Assembly (NCBI GenBank): GCA_049999765.1
Contig: JBNGIQ010002220.1
Span: 1 to 33,485, forward strand
Direction of reading: 5' to 3'
DNA length: 33,485 nucleotides
Source: Phaeoceros laevis
Taxonomy: Eukaryota > Anthocerotophyta > Anthocerotopsida > Notothyladales
Part shown: positions 11,731 through 24,072 of the stretch, one piece after another
How positions within the stretch are numbered: the stretch's first letter is position 1
How the letters are laid out: each line of letters opens with the position of its first letter
The notes under the pieces: model-generated
Databases searched by the model: none
What the model was told of the DNA's origin: nothing
Seen by the model: only the letters and a program-made list of their open reading frames with translations
Translations under genes and position numbers: made by a program

Positions 11731-12269
11731 CAGATCTTCAGTCGGCTATCTTTCGCAGTAAACAGCCTGACCACCTCACTTATCAAAGTTGTGACCGTCA
11801 TCTTCCCAATCCACAGATATTGCATATCAAACAGGTGCTCAGATGAGGAGAAACAACGGTGTATGGTGCCAAGCGCTGCCAATGTTATATTCGACTGAAG
11901 CTATCTGAGCAGTGTGAAAGCAAAGGTGTTTCATGGAAGCATTCGCGAATCCACTTCTGGTCAAAATGGTCAAAATATAGCTTCAAACGACTAGCACAGA
12001 CCACTCGTCGGATGTGGCTCAAAGAGCTAACATTGAGCAGGACCGCTGAATGTGGAAACGCCATGCACGTCGAGAAATTACTATCATACTCCTGGAATTA
12101 CTCTGATAATAAGGAGTTTGTTTACTCGTGCTTTGGGAATGTCGACATAGCCACAATGTGCATTCAACCTTCACACCCGCACCACCATAAACGAACCACC
12201 CTTTTCTGGGCACCTAGACTACACGTATGTTTTGTAACCTGATGCCGACAGCTACAAGAGTACTTCAAA
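11731..12269. other. Intergenic stretch, nothing recognised
   Basis: No gene, RNA or repeat was identified between the pseudogene's N-terminal fragment and the stop codon of the OTU gene. The right end would include the 3' untranslated region of the OTU gene. Confidence 0.4.
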
Positions 12270-14709
12270 TCAAATACAGAGCGAGCCCATATCGACTACA
12301 GCATAACTTGTAGATCCTAAATTGCTGCGTCTTCTGGCTGCATTGGTGGTCTGCGGGACCACCTTTGCAGATCTTAACCTCTCCTTTCGAGCCTTGTTGG
12401 TCAAATCTGGAAAACTGCAGTGAAGTATCAAATAACCAGCCAAAACCACAACCCGGACACGTTCACTGAATGCTCTGCCTGGAAGTAGCCGTACCTTATT
12501 TCTGGCCCTGTGGACAAGGAGCGAGAGCGAATTGCTCCACAACAGGCCTTGTACTTTTTCTTGGATCCACATGGACAGGGTTTGTTTCTTGCAACTCCCT
12601 GCATCAGATGTAGCATTACTGCATCATGGCGAACAGCCAAGGTCGACTCTCCCAGTCGAACCGACAGAGATGACTGTGCAAAGAACTCACCTGTGACTTA
12701 TATTGGAAACCAGCTTCTTCCTTCAGCTCGTCAGGCTCCACAGTTTCGCTGCTCTCTGCTTCGGCAGTACCCACTTCAGGCTCCTCCCCGCAGTTCCCTT
12801 GCTGTACATCCTTAAGACAAGTGACAATCAGTTCGCTTTCCTTGCTTTCCTTGCCTTCATCAGGCACGCACTCCACAGGCTTCCTCAAACTTCCTGCTCA
12901 GACAAACAGCAGATGCTTCAACACTCATTCAGTGAAACATCGTCCTTCTCATGAAGTATCTGATGTATGTAACTGTTGTTACCCTCATCAGCAAGGTCTG
13001 AAGCCACCTCAGAGGTCGCAGCACCATCCGCAGAACAATTTAGCTCAGCTATGAGGAACTCAATAGCGGCCTGTGTATCTCCATGGACATCTTGGAGTAC
13101 CTGCAAAGAAAATTCCATGCTATGATTCAAACAACTTGCGTCCAATCTTTAGCTTGCAATTCAGCTCAGCCTGACATGGAAACAACTATTGCAGATCAGG
13201 CGTTCACCTGGTGCACATGTGCAGCATCTGCGCATCCTGTGCTCGCAAGTACCATTTTCACTGCAGAGTCGTTTAAGGTCTCGCCATTCTCCACCCTTTT
13301 ATTTTTATCTTTCGCTGGTGCCCCAGCTCCAGCAGTGGCATCAGTCTGCACAACCAAATAGACTAAAAAAAATGAACAATCCATCACACACAGCTTTTTG
13401 CCTACAATCCTGGTTCTTGAGATGACTGCCCTTGTTTATTGACAAGCTCAGTGGTATTTGACCTACAGCATCGATAGATGAGTTCACAGAGACTGAAAAG
13501 ACTAACTTAGGTCCTCACACACCTCTATAAGAATAGGTTTTGCAGCCCCTTTGCCATCGTCGTCATTGCCCCTTACACTATTGTAGTGCTCTCCGTCATG
13601 ATAAGACCTGCCAACCGGCCCCCATCAATCTGAAGTAACTTCCAGTCAAAACCTACCACTTTTCGTATCCTGTTGGGACGTGAAATTGCAATGTACCTTG
13701 TTGACTAGCAAGCGTGCAAACACACATAAAGGGCTCACGTATAATCAGATCACTAACAAGTGAAGAGTTCGAGTATTCGGGTCCTTGAAATTTATGATCT
13801 GCCACCGTGGAAACATCAACTGCAAAAAACCCACTGCCAATATAATGAGTCCACTTTCACCGACCTGTTTATTGACAACAAAAAAACCCCACACTGAAAG
13901 GAGCCATACTCGATGAATGCAGATGTTGGAGGATGTCATTAGAGATACAGCTTGGAGCTCCATGTTCCCTGCCCATGTACCATTTTCACGCATCGTCTTG
14001 CAGTACTCATCAAATGGAACATCATCTTCCACAAAAGGTTCAAACTCGTCACGGTGAGCCTGCAGAATAGATGTCGACCAAGATGAAACAACAACAGAAA
14101 ATTCAGGGAGAGCTTAAACGCACAGCCCTTGAGCACACGTACCTCCAAATAATTCACAGTTTGTTCCCTGAAATGCTGGTGATTGTGTTCATTGCCTTCT
14201 AGCTGCTCTGCAATGCCCCTAATATTCATCACAATGAAGCATCCGGTCAAGATCCTCTCTGCTAGCTTATGGCCGAAGTTAACCAACAACATCTGAGCTG
14301 TAGCAGCACATACCTGAAGAAACAGTTTCCATCAGCTGTAACTTCCACAATCCTCAGGCTCAGCAGACCTAACTGCTCACGAAACTTGGCAGCATCTCCT
14401 GATCTGCCTCTCTCCTGCGTCCCCACACCAATTACAAAGAGAGTCAAAAACAATCTGATCGATGTAGATGAAAACCCTAGATTGATTGAGCCAAATTGGC
14501 AGCAAGCTGAGCAAACAACAGCAAGATGAAGCCCCGAAGATACAGGTGAAAGTGACCGCGGAATAAAATTGCTCATCCTCTCACGTCATGATTAACCACT
14601 ATCAGGCTAGACTGGGGTGGCATAGAGCGGTGCCAGAAAGGTCAGGCAATTCAACCTTCGGCTTGGCTGTTTTTGCCTTGCGCGGATGCAGTTCCCTGCT
14701 TTTCCCCAT
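12270..14709 (-). CDS. OTU deubiquitinase with UBA-like and SEC-C domains
   Basis: Eleven exons (14656-14709, 14314-14414, 14143-14218, 13910-14059, 13758-13819, 13523-13607, 13208-13345, 12983-13100, 12691-12893, 12495-12598, 12270-12414) give 411 residues in phase. After a basic MGKSRELHPRKAK start comes an OTU cysteine protease: VTADGNCFFR supplies Asp46 and the nucleophile Cys49, and SYHDGEHYNSVR supplies the catalytic His155. A UBA-like stretch follows (about 202-243, TGCADAAHV through AAIEFLIAEL), then an acidic linker. A SEC-C zinc motif (NKPCPCGSKKKYKACCG, 334-350) and a conserved tail VVDMGSLCI complete it. This order is that of the plant OTU/SEC-C protein family (Arabidopsis OTU7 type, related to animal OTUD3), which removes ubiquitin from substrates. 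Exon 1 is only 54 bp, but its basic start resembles homologues. The 12983/12893 junction was chosen because the alternatives hit stops. Confidence 0.9.
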
Positions 14710-15439
14710 GCATTCCACCCGCGACTCCAGAATGTTCTCCAAATTCACTCGAGTATCTTGTACAGCCTAGCAGAACTTTCGCCACCACGGCAACCGCTGT
14801 ATTCCTGGCATCCAGGAGGTCTCGAACTCCCGGATGCTGCAGCAGAGCCCCCTAGCCCACTCGTACCTTGCCCCTACCGCAATGCCACGCTGCCGAAGTG
14901 CTACTCCCGTGGGTTGAATTATCCTGCGCAGTGTGGCCCTCTTCCCAGCAGCGAAACTCGTACCGATAATGCCAGGGATCTCCAAACAAATGGCACCTGG
15001 CCGGCTCAAGCATCCGTTCTGCTTCCTCTCCGAATGCATGACCTTCCGGTATATCCAGGGTCAGCAGACGCAATAAAACTGGACAGGTAATCCCCGCAGT
15101 TGGCTACTTAGCTGCCTCGGACGACGCTGGAATCCACTACTAGTCTATATATGCTTGCCCAAAACATGGTATTACGGAAGGTACTCATAACAGACGGGTT
15201 CTGCTGGCGCACGATTCAAGATCCAAGTCGGTTTGAATGGTGAGTTGTAATGCATATCGCCATATGATGCGCAGGTGCAGGCTCGAGTAGCCACCAGCTG
15301 AGTAATAAGGATGATGGCCCGACGACGAAAGCCATGTAGACTGCACATCCCCGTGGATGTGTGTAGTTACATGTCAGTTGGATGAATGTAGCTACAACTG
15401 TATAACAACCCGCTGAAAGCTGAAGTGCTGCCTTTGCTG
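14710..15439. promoter_or_regulatory. Divergent promoter region between OTU and acyl-activating genes
   Basis: This 730-bp region separates two start codons pointing away from each other and should hold both promoters. A TATA-like TCTATATATGC at 15144-15154 faces the acyl-activating gene but lies about 290 bp before its ATG, so it needs a long leader to be real. No coding content was recognised. Confidence 0.4.
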
Positions 15440-18400
15440 ATGACTTCTGATAGCTGGCCTGAGGAGGCAGCTCCCCTTCCAAGTGGCACCTGCAGCAGCC
15501 TGGTGCGTTCGTTTGAGTCTGTTGCTTCCCGCTTTCCCGAGAGGATCGCTGTGTTGCACGTGGCGGCAAATTCAACGGCCTCTCCATGCTTCTCTGCACG
15601 ACCTTCCGGCCATGGTCCTGATGCTGGAGAAACCCCGATGTCGGAGTCGATTCGTGTGGATTCTCTTGGAGGTGAAGATATTGGAGAGGTTGGGGGTTTA
15701 TTTGACGGTTCTATACGGCCAAAGTGGGACGATGAGTTGCAAGACATCCACTTTACATGCCCGGCCTTTAGAGCTACTCAGGCAGGAGATGTCGTGTACA
15801 CTTATGGGGAGCTTCTGTCAGCTGTTGGCTCACTTGCGGAGTTGCTTTGCCATGTTTTGGGCAATGGCAGTGATGCTCCTGCAGCCATCGAAGGTACTGG
15901 TCTTCAAGGTACTCAAAAACCCAGGCTAGGCATAGATGCTTCCAATTACAGTTCCCCATGCCGGTCTGAATTGTTTCCAAGCTACTGAGAGACTGAATTG
16001 TGCCAGATGACCAGGAACGGTGTGGGAAGACTACGCACTTTTGGAAATGCCTGAAGCTTTCACGGAACGTACTTCAGGCTTGGGGTTCCATGAGAACTCT
16101 ACATGTGGCACAGGGGATGCCTTGCCACGAGATGGAGCCTCTAAGAAGAGAATTGGGATTATGATGGTTCAATCTGCAGAGTATCTGGTTTCCCTTTTGG
16201 CTGTCTTGATGAATGGGGCTGCCTTTGTTCCACTTGACTTATCATGGCCCCCAGGAAGACTGAAAACTGTTGTGCAGACCTCAAAGCCGTGTCTTGTCAT
16301 ATTTTGTCATCATATTTCATGGTTCCCGCAAAGAGATATGGTAGGCATGTCAAGAATCTCTGCGAACTTCAGTTGTCCAATTTTGGTTTTGAGAGAAAGC
16401 TTTATGAAGGCTGTGAACAAAAAAGCTCCCGTAAGGCAAGACAGCTGCCAGTGCAATGCAGATAAGACTTCATATGCTTACGTACTCTACACATCCGGCT
16501 CTACAGGAAATCCAAAGGGAGTCTGCGGTACAGAGATAGGTACTTTGTGCCGCTCCCTGGAATCCAAGTAGAGATAATCGGTTTTGTTCTGCAGGGTATA
16601 CCAGCTTGACAAGTACGAAGTGGTCTTGGTATGGCGTTGCAGGTTTGATGAATCGACTGAGATGGATGGAAGAAACATATCCCCATGTCCATGATGATGT
16701 TGGATGCTTCAAAACGGCCATTGGATTTGTAGATCACTTGACAGAAGCACTGGGCCCGTTACTTGCTGGCAGACCCTTGATTGTACCAGCTCAAAATCGG
16801 CTGGCAAGGAATCCCCTTGCCCTTTTTGATGTTTTGCAGGTCAGTGGAAAGGTGTGCTGAACGTTGTCATTGTACGTAGTCAAGGGCTAATCGCCTGTGG
16901 TGGTATAGGACTATCCAATAACACGGCTGGTAGCTGTTCCATCCCTGCTGCGAGCTCTATTACCCCGCCTACAAGAGAGAAAGGAAGGATCAATACCATT
17001 GGCTTTACGTCTTCTAGTACTGAGTGGAGAGCCTCTACCAATATGGTTGTTGAAAGCTCTTAATCGTGTGTTGTTAAATACAAGAATTCTCAACCTTTAT
17101 GGTTCTACAGAGGTGCGTCAAGCATATATCAATGATTTATGAGTTAAAAGTCGAGCTGGTCCAAGCTAGATGGCTGCTCTCTTGATTACTCAACTTTAAA
17201 CTCGCTTTTATCTCCAGGTTTCAGGAGACTGTATGTACTTCGACTGCAGTTTGCTTCACGATGGTGCTTTGGAGACTTCTGCTGTTCCTATCGGCAGCCC
17301 TATCTCTGGATGTGGTGCATTTGTAGTTTCGGGAAGTGGCTGTGTTTTGGCATCAGGCGAAGGAGAGTTGTGGGTGACTGGTGCTGGGGTTGCACAAGGG
17401 TACCTTGATGATTCGGAAGAGACTTCCAAAAGATTCTTACGCACATGGCCTTCACAGGTTGATTGTCGTGATACTGTCTTGCTGCAATGTCTTCAATATC
17501 CCATATTTAAAACAGGGGACTTCGTAAGGTTGCTCCCAGATGGTAACATACTTTTACTAGGGAGAAATGATCGGCTTGTCAAACTGCATGGTCAGCGTTT
17601 AGAACTGGAGGAAGTAGAAGCCATTCTGCAATTACACTCGGCTGTAATGCATGCTGCAGTTTCCACTCTGACATCTCCGAATGGCGAACTGCTCATTGTG
17701 GCATACGTTGTACCTACAACAAAGACTTCATTCGTCTCAAAGAATGCTTCTGAAAGGAACAAAGACATACTTCTAAGAGAAGGAGATGGTTGTGCGTTGC
17801 TGCAAACTCAGCTGATGGACTGGTTACTAGACAGGCTCCCCTCTGTTATGATTCCCCATCAAATTGTGTTGCTTAAAGCTATGCCTCTTACCTCTTCTGG
17901 TAAGGTAAACCACGTACTGCTGTCGGAATTGCTGCCAACACAAGGTACATCTGTGGAGCATGTCCAGCAAGAGGATTTTGGTGAACTTAGAAAGTTTGGT
18001 CGGGTATGGTACCTCCTTAATGCCAGTGGAGTACATCTGTATGTTGAATGACGTCTGTTTGCAACTATCCTGCTAGCTCCACCTGAAAGTTCAGGCTGTC
18101 GCTGTGACAAGCTGATGGTCGAATTGTTCATCAATGTGCCCTTTCAGGTTTTTGCCCATGTGCTGAACTTGGATCAAGTTGGTCCTTTTGATGACTTCTT
18201 TGCACTGGGGGGCACTTCCGTGTCTGCTGCTCATGTTGCACACAAGTTGAACATCGACATGCACCTACTTTACTCCTTCCCAACTCCTAATGAGCTCTGG
18301 TCAGCTCTTTCTTCAATGCAGACAACGAGCTCTCATATTTGCACAGCTGCTCTTCAAGATGTTGGTATGTCTCCGCATGGAGAAGTGTCTAAGGATATAG

Positions 18401-20950
18401 GTGGTGCACATTCACGAAAGATAGCTACTGAACTTTCAGTTGTTAAGAAACTTTCAGCTAGGATGTCAAGGCCAAAGAAGAGGAAACATGGAGTAGTTCT
18501 CAAGCTTGAACAAACTGATGAGGGTTGGCCTTCTTGTCTTGTTTTTGAACAACCAACTGCGCTTACAAGATGCAACAACTTTATTGTACACGAACCTGCA
18601 ACTGGTCATACAGCAGTCGCCAACATTGATGTACCTTTGGATGAACCTAGGAAGCTAGAGGTATCCTGGAAATTCTCTCTCAATTCCTGTGTAGATGGAT
18701 CACCGCTTCTAGTTAGTACTGCAGACGACAAGTGGAGGTTATTCATTGGCTCTCATGGGAAAAATGTCGTCTGCCTTGATGCTGCTAGGTCAGTTCACCT
18801 GTGCAGAAGGAAACTTTCATGGTTAATGTACTGCTTTTGCAAGATGCATGACCAGTATGAACTATTGAACTGTCTGTGAAACTGGATCATGAGGTATGAT
18901 GCTCAGTCCTGGTCTCAAATGATATTTTGTAAATGCAGCGGTCAAGTCCTGTGGGAGACACAAGTAGGTGGGCGTATAGAGTCATCCGCTGTTCTGAGTT
19001 TTGACTTTCGTCAGGTACAGTTATGTATAAAGTCTGCAGATGCTAGTCCGTGCTGAAGACTTTGGCAATCACGTTGCACCTGTCTTGTCGCACTGTAGAT
19101 TGGTGTCGGATGCTATGACGGTCTAATATACTTCCTTGACTTCTGGACTGGAAGCATAGTCTGGACGTTCAAGACAGGAGGCGAGGTACGTGTCATTACA
19201 TGCAAAAAGTTTCTGAACATTGTAACTCTATCTGTTGCTCAACCACTAATCGCTTCTCAATCCACCTTTGTACCAGGTCAAGTGCCAACCAACTGTGGAT
19301 AGCTCCAGCGGATGGATATGGTAACTTTGTTTCACTGCATAGACAGTCTTGGTAGGTCTGGCCAGAGGTTTATGGATTGCAAAACTCACCTCCCAGTTAT
19401 TGCAGGTGTGGATCGCATGATCACAAAATATATGCCCTTGATACCATACGTCAACAATGTGTTTGGGAACATTGCTGTGGTGGAAGCGTCTTTGGAGCTC
19501 CAGCTCTGGATAAGGTGAGCCACCTGGTCTCTTCTTGTCCTAAGTCCCTGTTAAACTGTTCGTAAATCACCTAAGCTCTGGGTGCATTGAAACAGGTAAA
19601 AAAGCGTGTATATGTTGCCTCTACAGGTGGCACCATCACCGCTATTCATACTGAAGTATGTGTTTCTCCCAACCTGCGTTTGATCATAAGGTTACTAGTT
19701 AGTGATTGGTTTACAGTGCCTTACTGAGGTATTTGAAGAAAACACAGTCACTGCGGTTTAATTGGGCGAAGCTTGTTTGTCTTGTAGCCGTCCCCGCGTG
19801 TATTGTGGACAGCTAGATGTGATGCACCAGTCTTTGGGTCGCTGACGGTGGATCCGTCGTCACATTTTTGTACGGTGGTTCTTCTCAAATCGTTTGCCAG
19901 TAATTTCAAATATTAGAACGATGAGCAGTATTTTTCTGATGCCAGTGTCGTGGTTTCTTTCCCTCCAGTAATCTGCGCTCTGGTGAATGGCGCTGTTACA
20001 GCCTTCACAGCAGATGGTGTGGCAGCTTGGAAGGTGTTACTTTCAGCCAGCATTTTCATTTCTGCAACTAGTATACAATGGGTGGGCTCTGTTACATGCA
20101 TGTATCTTGTGGACCAAGTTGAAGGGAACTGAGAGAAGAGGTACTGCTTGTCAGGTGCTTACACAGGGACCAGTTTTTGCTGGTGCATGCTTGTCTTCTT
20201 CATTACCTGGCCAGGTAACCTATATTCTCAGTCCGTCTGCCAAGGTGCAACCATAAGTTGTGGTACTGATTCCTCACTCTCCTGGTCTCCCTACGCAGTT
20301 GCTTGTTTGCTCAAGAGATGGCTGCATCTATGCGATGAAACCAGTTAAGATATCAACCGGATCGTACCCTGTGATAAGCATCAGAGTTCTTAGAACTGCA
20401 CATGCCAAGCTTGAAATTCGTCGCTCTCTCTGCAGGATTCTGGCCAAGTCATGTGGAAACACTGTTTTGAAGATCCAATAACTGCTTCCTGTTATGTGGA
20501 TGAAAGCCTTGAGCTTTTGTGCAGACACGACGGTGCATCTATCCAAACTTCTAGGTCAGCCACAAGGGAATGGCCCTTTGAAGCTGTGCTGCAACTTTCA
20601 TACTGTGCTTTTTACTGATTTGAAGGCCACCTGGCAGGCTTGTTGGCATATGCACCACAGGAGGAACTGTGTCTGTGCTGCGGATCAAGACTGGCACATC
20701 GCCGGACGTAATTCCTGTCTCCTATTCTTTTGTAAACATCCCGTGTACGGAGTGGAAACAGAGCGCTGTGACTGCGGTGAATCCCCTGCGGCAGTATCAG
20801 CCGATATTCAGCAGCGATAACACTCTCGTAGGGTATGAAGTTGCCAAGTTCAATCTTCCAGGCGAAGTATTCTCTTCCCCCGTCATCGTGGGAGGTCGTT
20901 TGTTTGTGGGTTGTCGAGACAACCATGTGTACGCTTTAGACCTGCGCTGA
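15440..20950 (+). CDS. Acyl-activating enzyme: adenylation, carrier and PQQ-repeat domains
   Basis: Seventeen exons (15440-15893, 16114-16539, 16643-16839, 16909-17112, 17218-18003, 18148-18788, 18939-19014, 19099-19185, 19277-19320, 19406-19514, 19596-19655, 19788-19869, 19969-20033, 20155-20214, 20299-20343, 20436-20554, 20638-20950) give 1255 residues in phase. The adenylation domain shows YTSGSTGNPKG (from Tyr277), YGSTE (ending at Glu427), FKTGDFVRLLPDGNILLLGR and the C-terminal Lys656 in TSSGKVN. A carrier domain follows with FFALGGTSVSA, Ser713 being the phosphopantetheine site. The last third (about 880-1255) is a set of PQQ-type beta-propeller blades such as VWEHCCGGSVFGAPALDK and LPGEVFSSPVIVGGRLFVG. 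This is the order of animal AASDH (beta-alanine-activating enzyme, ACSF4) and of the plant AAE homologue; substrate and product are unknown in plants. The first ATG of the open frame is at 15440. Confidence 0.92.
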
Positions 20951-21336
20951 AGTACTTGATTAAGGGGACACCTTGGTAAACTCGGAGCGCATATGTCAAC
21001 CGCAAAGAATGCTGTGCACAAGTGATCGCCATAAAGCCAAGGCACAGGTTGTCTAGCTAGGCAACTCCCAACTTCGATTTGCCAAGTCAGCAAGTTGATG
21101 CTGAGGTCCCTCTCTGCAGGAATTTGTGTAACCCAGTCGATCAGTAACAACGGGTGTCTAACAAATCATCCTCCCTTGCAAGTCGGACGAGCCATAACTT
21201 TAGGAGCTTCCACCAGTCCACAACTCCACGGCCATCATCTCAAATGGCAGCTTCACAACCTGCAACTCCGTCATGTCCTCCTAATCTCCACTCAACCCAT
21301 TTGTGAAGACAAGTCCACCTTCACTTCCGGGTGAAT
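20951..21336. other. Convergent spacer
   Basis: These 386 bp lie between the stop of the acyl-activating gene (plus) and the stop of the PIG-T gene (minus). They should contain both 3' untranslated regions, which may overlap. No other feature was seen. Confidence 0.5.
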
Positions 21337-23904
21337 CTACCCATTCGACAGAACATATTGCACAGCAGCTGCAACTGCTATGATGACTGCAACTTTGAAG
21401 AGCCTCGTGGTTCTACGAATCTTGGGTCCGAAAGGTCCGAAGTATTTTGTGAACACTAGCTTCAACTTTCCATCCTTCGAAGCTCCTGACAAGGGAACGA
21501 CCACCCAAGAAAGCCATGATCAGCAAGACAGCCCGTTGAATAGTTTCAGGAAAGGACAAATGCACTGACCTTGAAGCCTTTCTTCTTCCCCCAACCGTCG
21601 CCGCAAAACATTTAGCACAGAGCCAAAAAAGAGTGCCAGCAGTGTACTTGTGAAAGTAACCACGTTGTAGGGCATACTAAAATCTGGAGTCGCCAATGGA
21701 ACGACTAAACTTTCAGTATATATCTGTGTTGGCTGCCCAGCCTGCATGTTCACAATCAGTATGAAGCAGTCTCAAGGAGGTTTGCCAGCATGGTGCTAGG
21801 AAATAGAAGAAAACAGTGGCGATGGTGAATATCCAACTGATACAAGCTATACCTTAAGGTTCTGTAGCAGAGGCTCACAGCCACTAGAATAATCTCTGCT
21901 TGTTTGGAAATCAGGAAATGTGATCAGTGCGGAGGGGATGTCAAAGCCGCGGTTTGCATCTGGTGGGTGTTCATCTATACGAAGGAAACCCTGAGGACAT
22001 GCATACGACCGATCTTTTAGCAGAATATATACAGAAGCATCAAATGCACAAGTGCATTCATCCTTTGACAGCATATGAAGCTGGATAAGACGGGAGGTCA
22101 GCATATGCACTTACCTTGTCAAAGGCAGCACTTATGCTCAGCGTTCTAGTATTCTTTGGCAGAAGAAGCTCCATTTCCAACACTGTCGGGTACTTTCTGA
22201 ATTCTGCTGGCTGCACCCTCAACCACTTAGCTGTTTTCCGGATGTCAACTTCCTGCCCATCCACGGCAACCTTTAAGGTGTGCCAGTAAAGGTGAATATA
22301 CCAAGGGAAAACCTGGAAGATGTTAACAGCAACAGTCTCCTCCAAGTCGCAGCTATACGTTTCCAGTGTTCCATGAAGATTGTCACCTGCTAATGGTAAT
22401 GTCTTGCGGGCCCCAAATTTACCAGACCCTACGCTGTTAGCCATAAGATTTATGACCATTGTGCCCTTCTGATTACCACTTCCAGTCACAAATCTAGTGG
22501 CCCGAAAGGGAGCATGGTCAGCGGACCAGCCAACCGCAGCCTTCCAGAATAGCCCAACGTTGAGAGGCTCTGCTTTGCTGACTTCCGAAATATCATAGGC
22601 AAGCAAGACAGAGGCATTACTAGCACATCGGGTTCTGCCTCGCAGCAACCCTTGAGGTCTTGCACTAAGAAGAAAAGCATCACTTTGTAACAAAGCCCTC
22701 TCCCATGCACTGTTTTGCTGGTCATCCGGACTTATTCCCACGGTCCCTGCTTCTGATGTAGTCAACTCCTGTGCACTGGAATCCTGTGCAAGGTTCAGTG
22801 CACTTAAAAGCGAACCCTCGAGCTCCAGATACACCAGGCTGGAACTTGCAAGAGGGCAGCTGCCTGTTAAGGCACTGCCAAAAACAGACTGCAAAGACCA
22901 CGAAGGCAGCAAGGTATGACGGAGCTTAGTCATCCGCATCTCATCTACTGTTGCAGGCCACAACACGAGAGTCAGGGACTGCTCCAACACAGTCCCTACT
23001 GGTAAACCACCTGAAGTGCCAAAGTCCCCAGACCTCACATGCACCTGCAAAGAATGATAAAAACCTCTGTAAATGCTTGGTCTGTCCAACAGAGTGGTAA
23101 GACCAGCCTTGTCTCTGCAAGGAAGGAGCTTCAACCAAGGAGTCAGATTCTCGGTACAAGCAGCCTCACGCGGAAGCGCGCCATACCTCATTGGGTTTCC
23201 AGCGCCTCTGCGTTTTTCCAGCTTCTTCTCTGATTCCACACTACTTGTCCCATTATCTGTAGTACACCCTCCCATGCCGTGAGTGACCCTTAGTGGAGCC
23301 AAATCTGGCCGGAATCCAGGCCCAGGTGCAGCATACGTTGGTGTAGACTCGAGAAAATTGATTGACGAACTGAACAGGCCCGATAGAGCATTTGTTAGAT
23401 CCCCCCAAGCCCTGTCAACCTGTTCATCAGGAACCCCAAGAATGGCCCACAGTTCAACACCTTTGGGCTTTGCATTAGAGCTGGAAACCGCATCTCTGGA
23501 TCCCCAGCGATGATAATTCCAACGCCCCTGTGTAAAGGACAGCTCCATTTCCTTGATCCTAAATTTCTGTACCTGCCATTCGGAAGCTTGGTTACTCAAA
23601 GTGCAGCCTGAGACGTCAACATAACCAGACAGGACAGTTTTCACATTCCGAGCTGACATACCAGCTGAAAGATGGCCTTGGGGAAGATGGTAAGGTGATG
23701 CCCATGAGATGCGATTGGAGGCGTGTGGGTGGTGAAGAAGAAGCGTGCCAGCACCTTGCCGTCAGGCAAAGGCCGCAATAGCAAATCCTCCGAGAACTGC
23801 TCGCCCTCGATTCGCCCTTTGCAGGTTGCTTCTGAACCCAAAACAGCACTGCAAGCGATCGACAACAACAAAACCAAGAGAGGACGGCAACGTGAATTCT
23901 CCAT
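21337..23904 (-). CDS. PIGT: GPI transamidase subunit PIG-T (GPI16)
   Basis: Five exons (23662-23904, 22115-23572, 21853-21990, 21570-21741, 21337-21485) give 719 residues, with the second exon carrying two thirds of the protein. An N-terminal signal peptide (about 1-23, RPLLVLLLSIACSAVLG) precedes LLLRPLPDGKVLARF. The PIG-T signatures follow in order: HLTIFPKAIFQL, then MELSFTQGRWNYHRWG, then CTENLTPWLKLLPCRDKAGL, CPLAS, VFPWYIHLYWHTL, HPPDANRGFDIPSA and LATPDFSMPYNV next to a membrane segment. PIG-T belongs to the ER GPI transamidase complex that attaches GPI anchors to proteins. A low-complexity Ser/Glu/Lys insertion precedes MRYGALPREA. The last exon adds a second hydrophobic stretch (VAVIIAVAAAVQYVL) absent from my memory of the animal protein. 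The ATG at 23904 is preferred over an in-frame one at 23979 because it puts the signal peptide at the front. Confidence 0.92.
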
Positions 23905-24072
23905 CGTTTGTTTCTTATGCTGCGTACGTTCCGCATTATACCGAGTGATCCTCTCTATCACCCCTTCTCGACCCATCAAGCGCGTAATAAAGACTCTTCT
24001 TCTTCAACAGCCTACATCGTTACGCCAACGCGTATCTTTGATTTGACAAGTCGCTGCAAAATGACAATACAG
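23905..24072 (-). promoter_or_regulatory. Upstream region of the PIG-T gene
   Basis: This is the DNA just before the PIG-T start, between the gene and the AT-rich repeat region. It should hold the 5' untranslated region and proximal promoter, but no defined box was identified. Confidence 0.3.

Noticed and set aside
22015-22114. Open frame continuing past the second exon of PIG-T (HMLSKDECTC region)
   Set aside because: It lies between a clear GT donor after FDK and a good AG acceptor before GFLRIDEHPP. Removing it restores the conserved PIG-T sequence, so it is intron.
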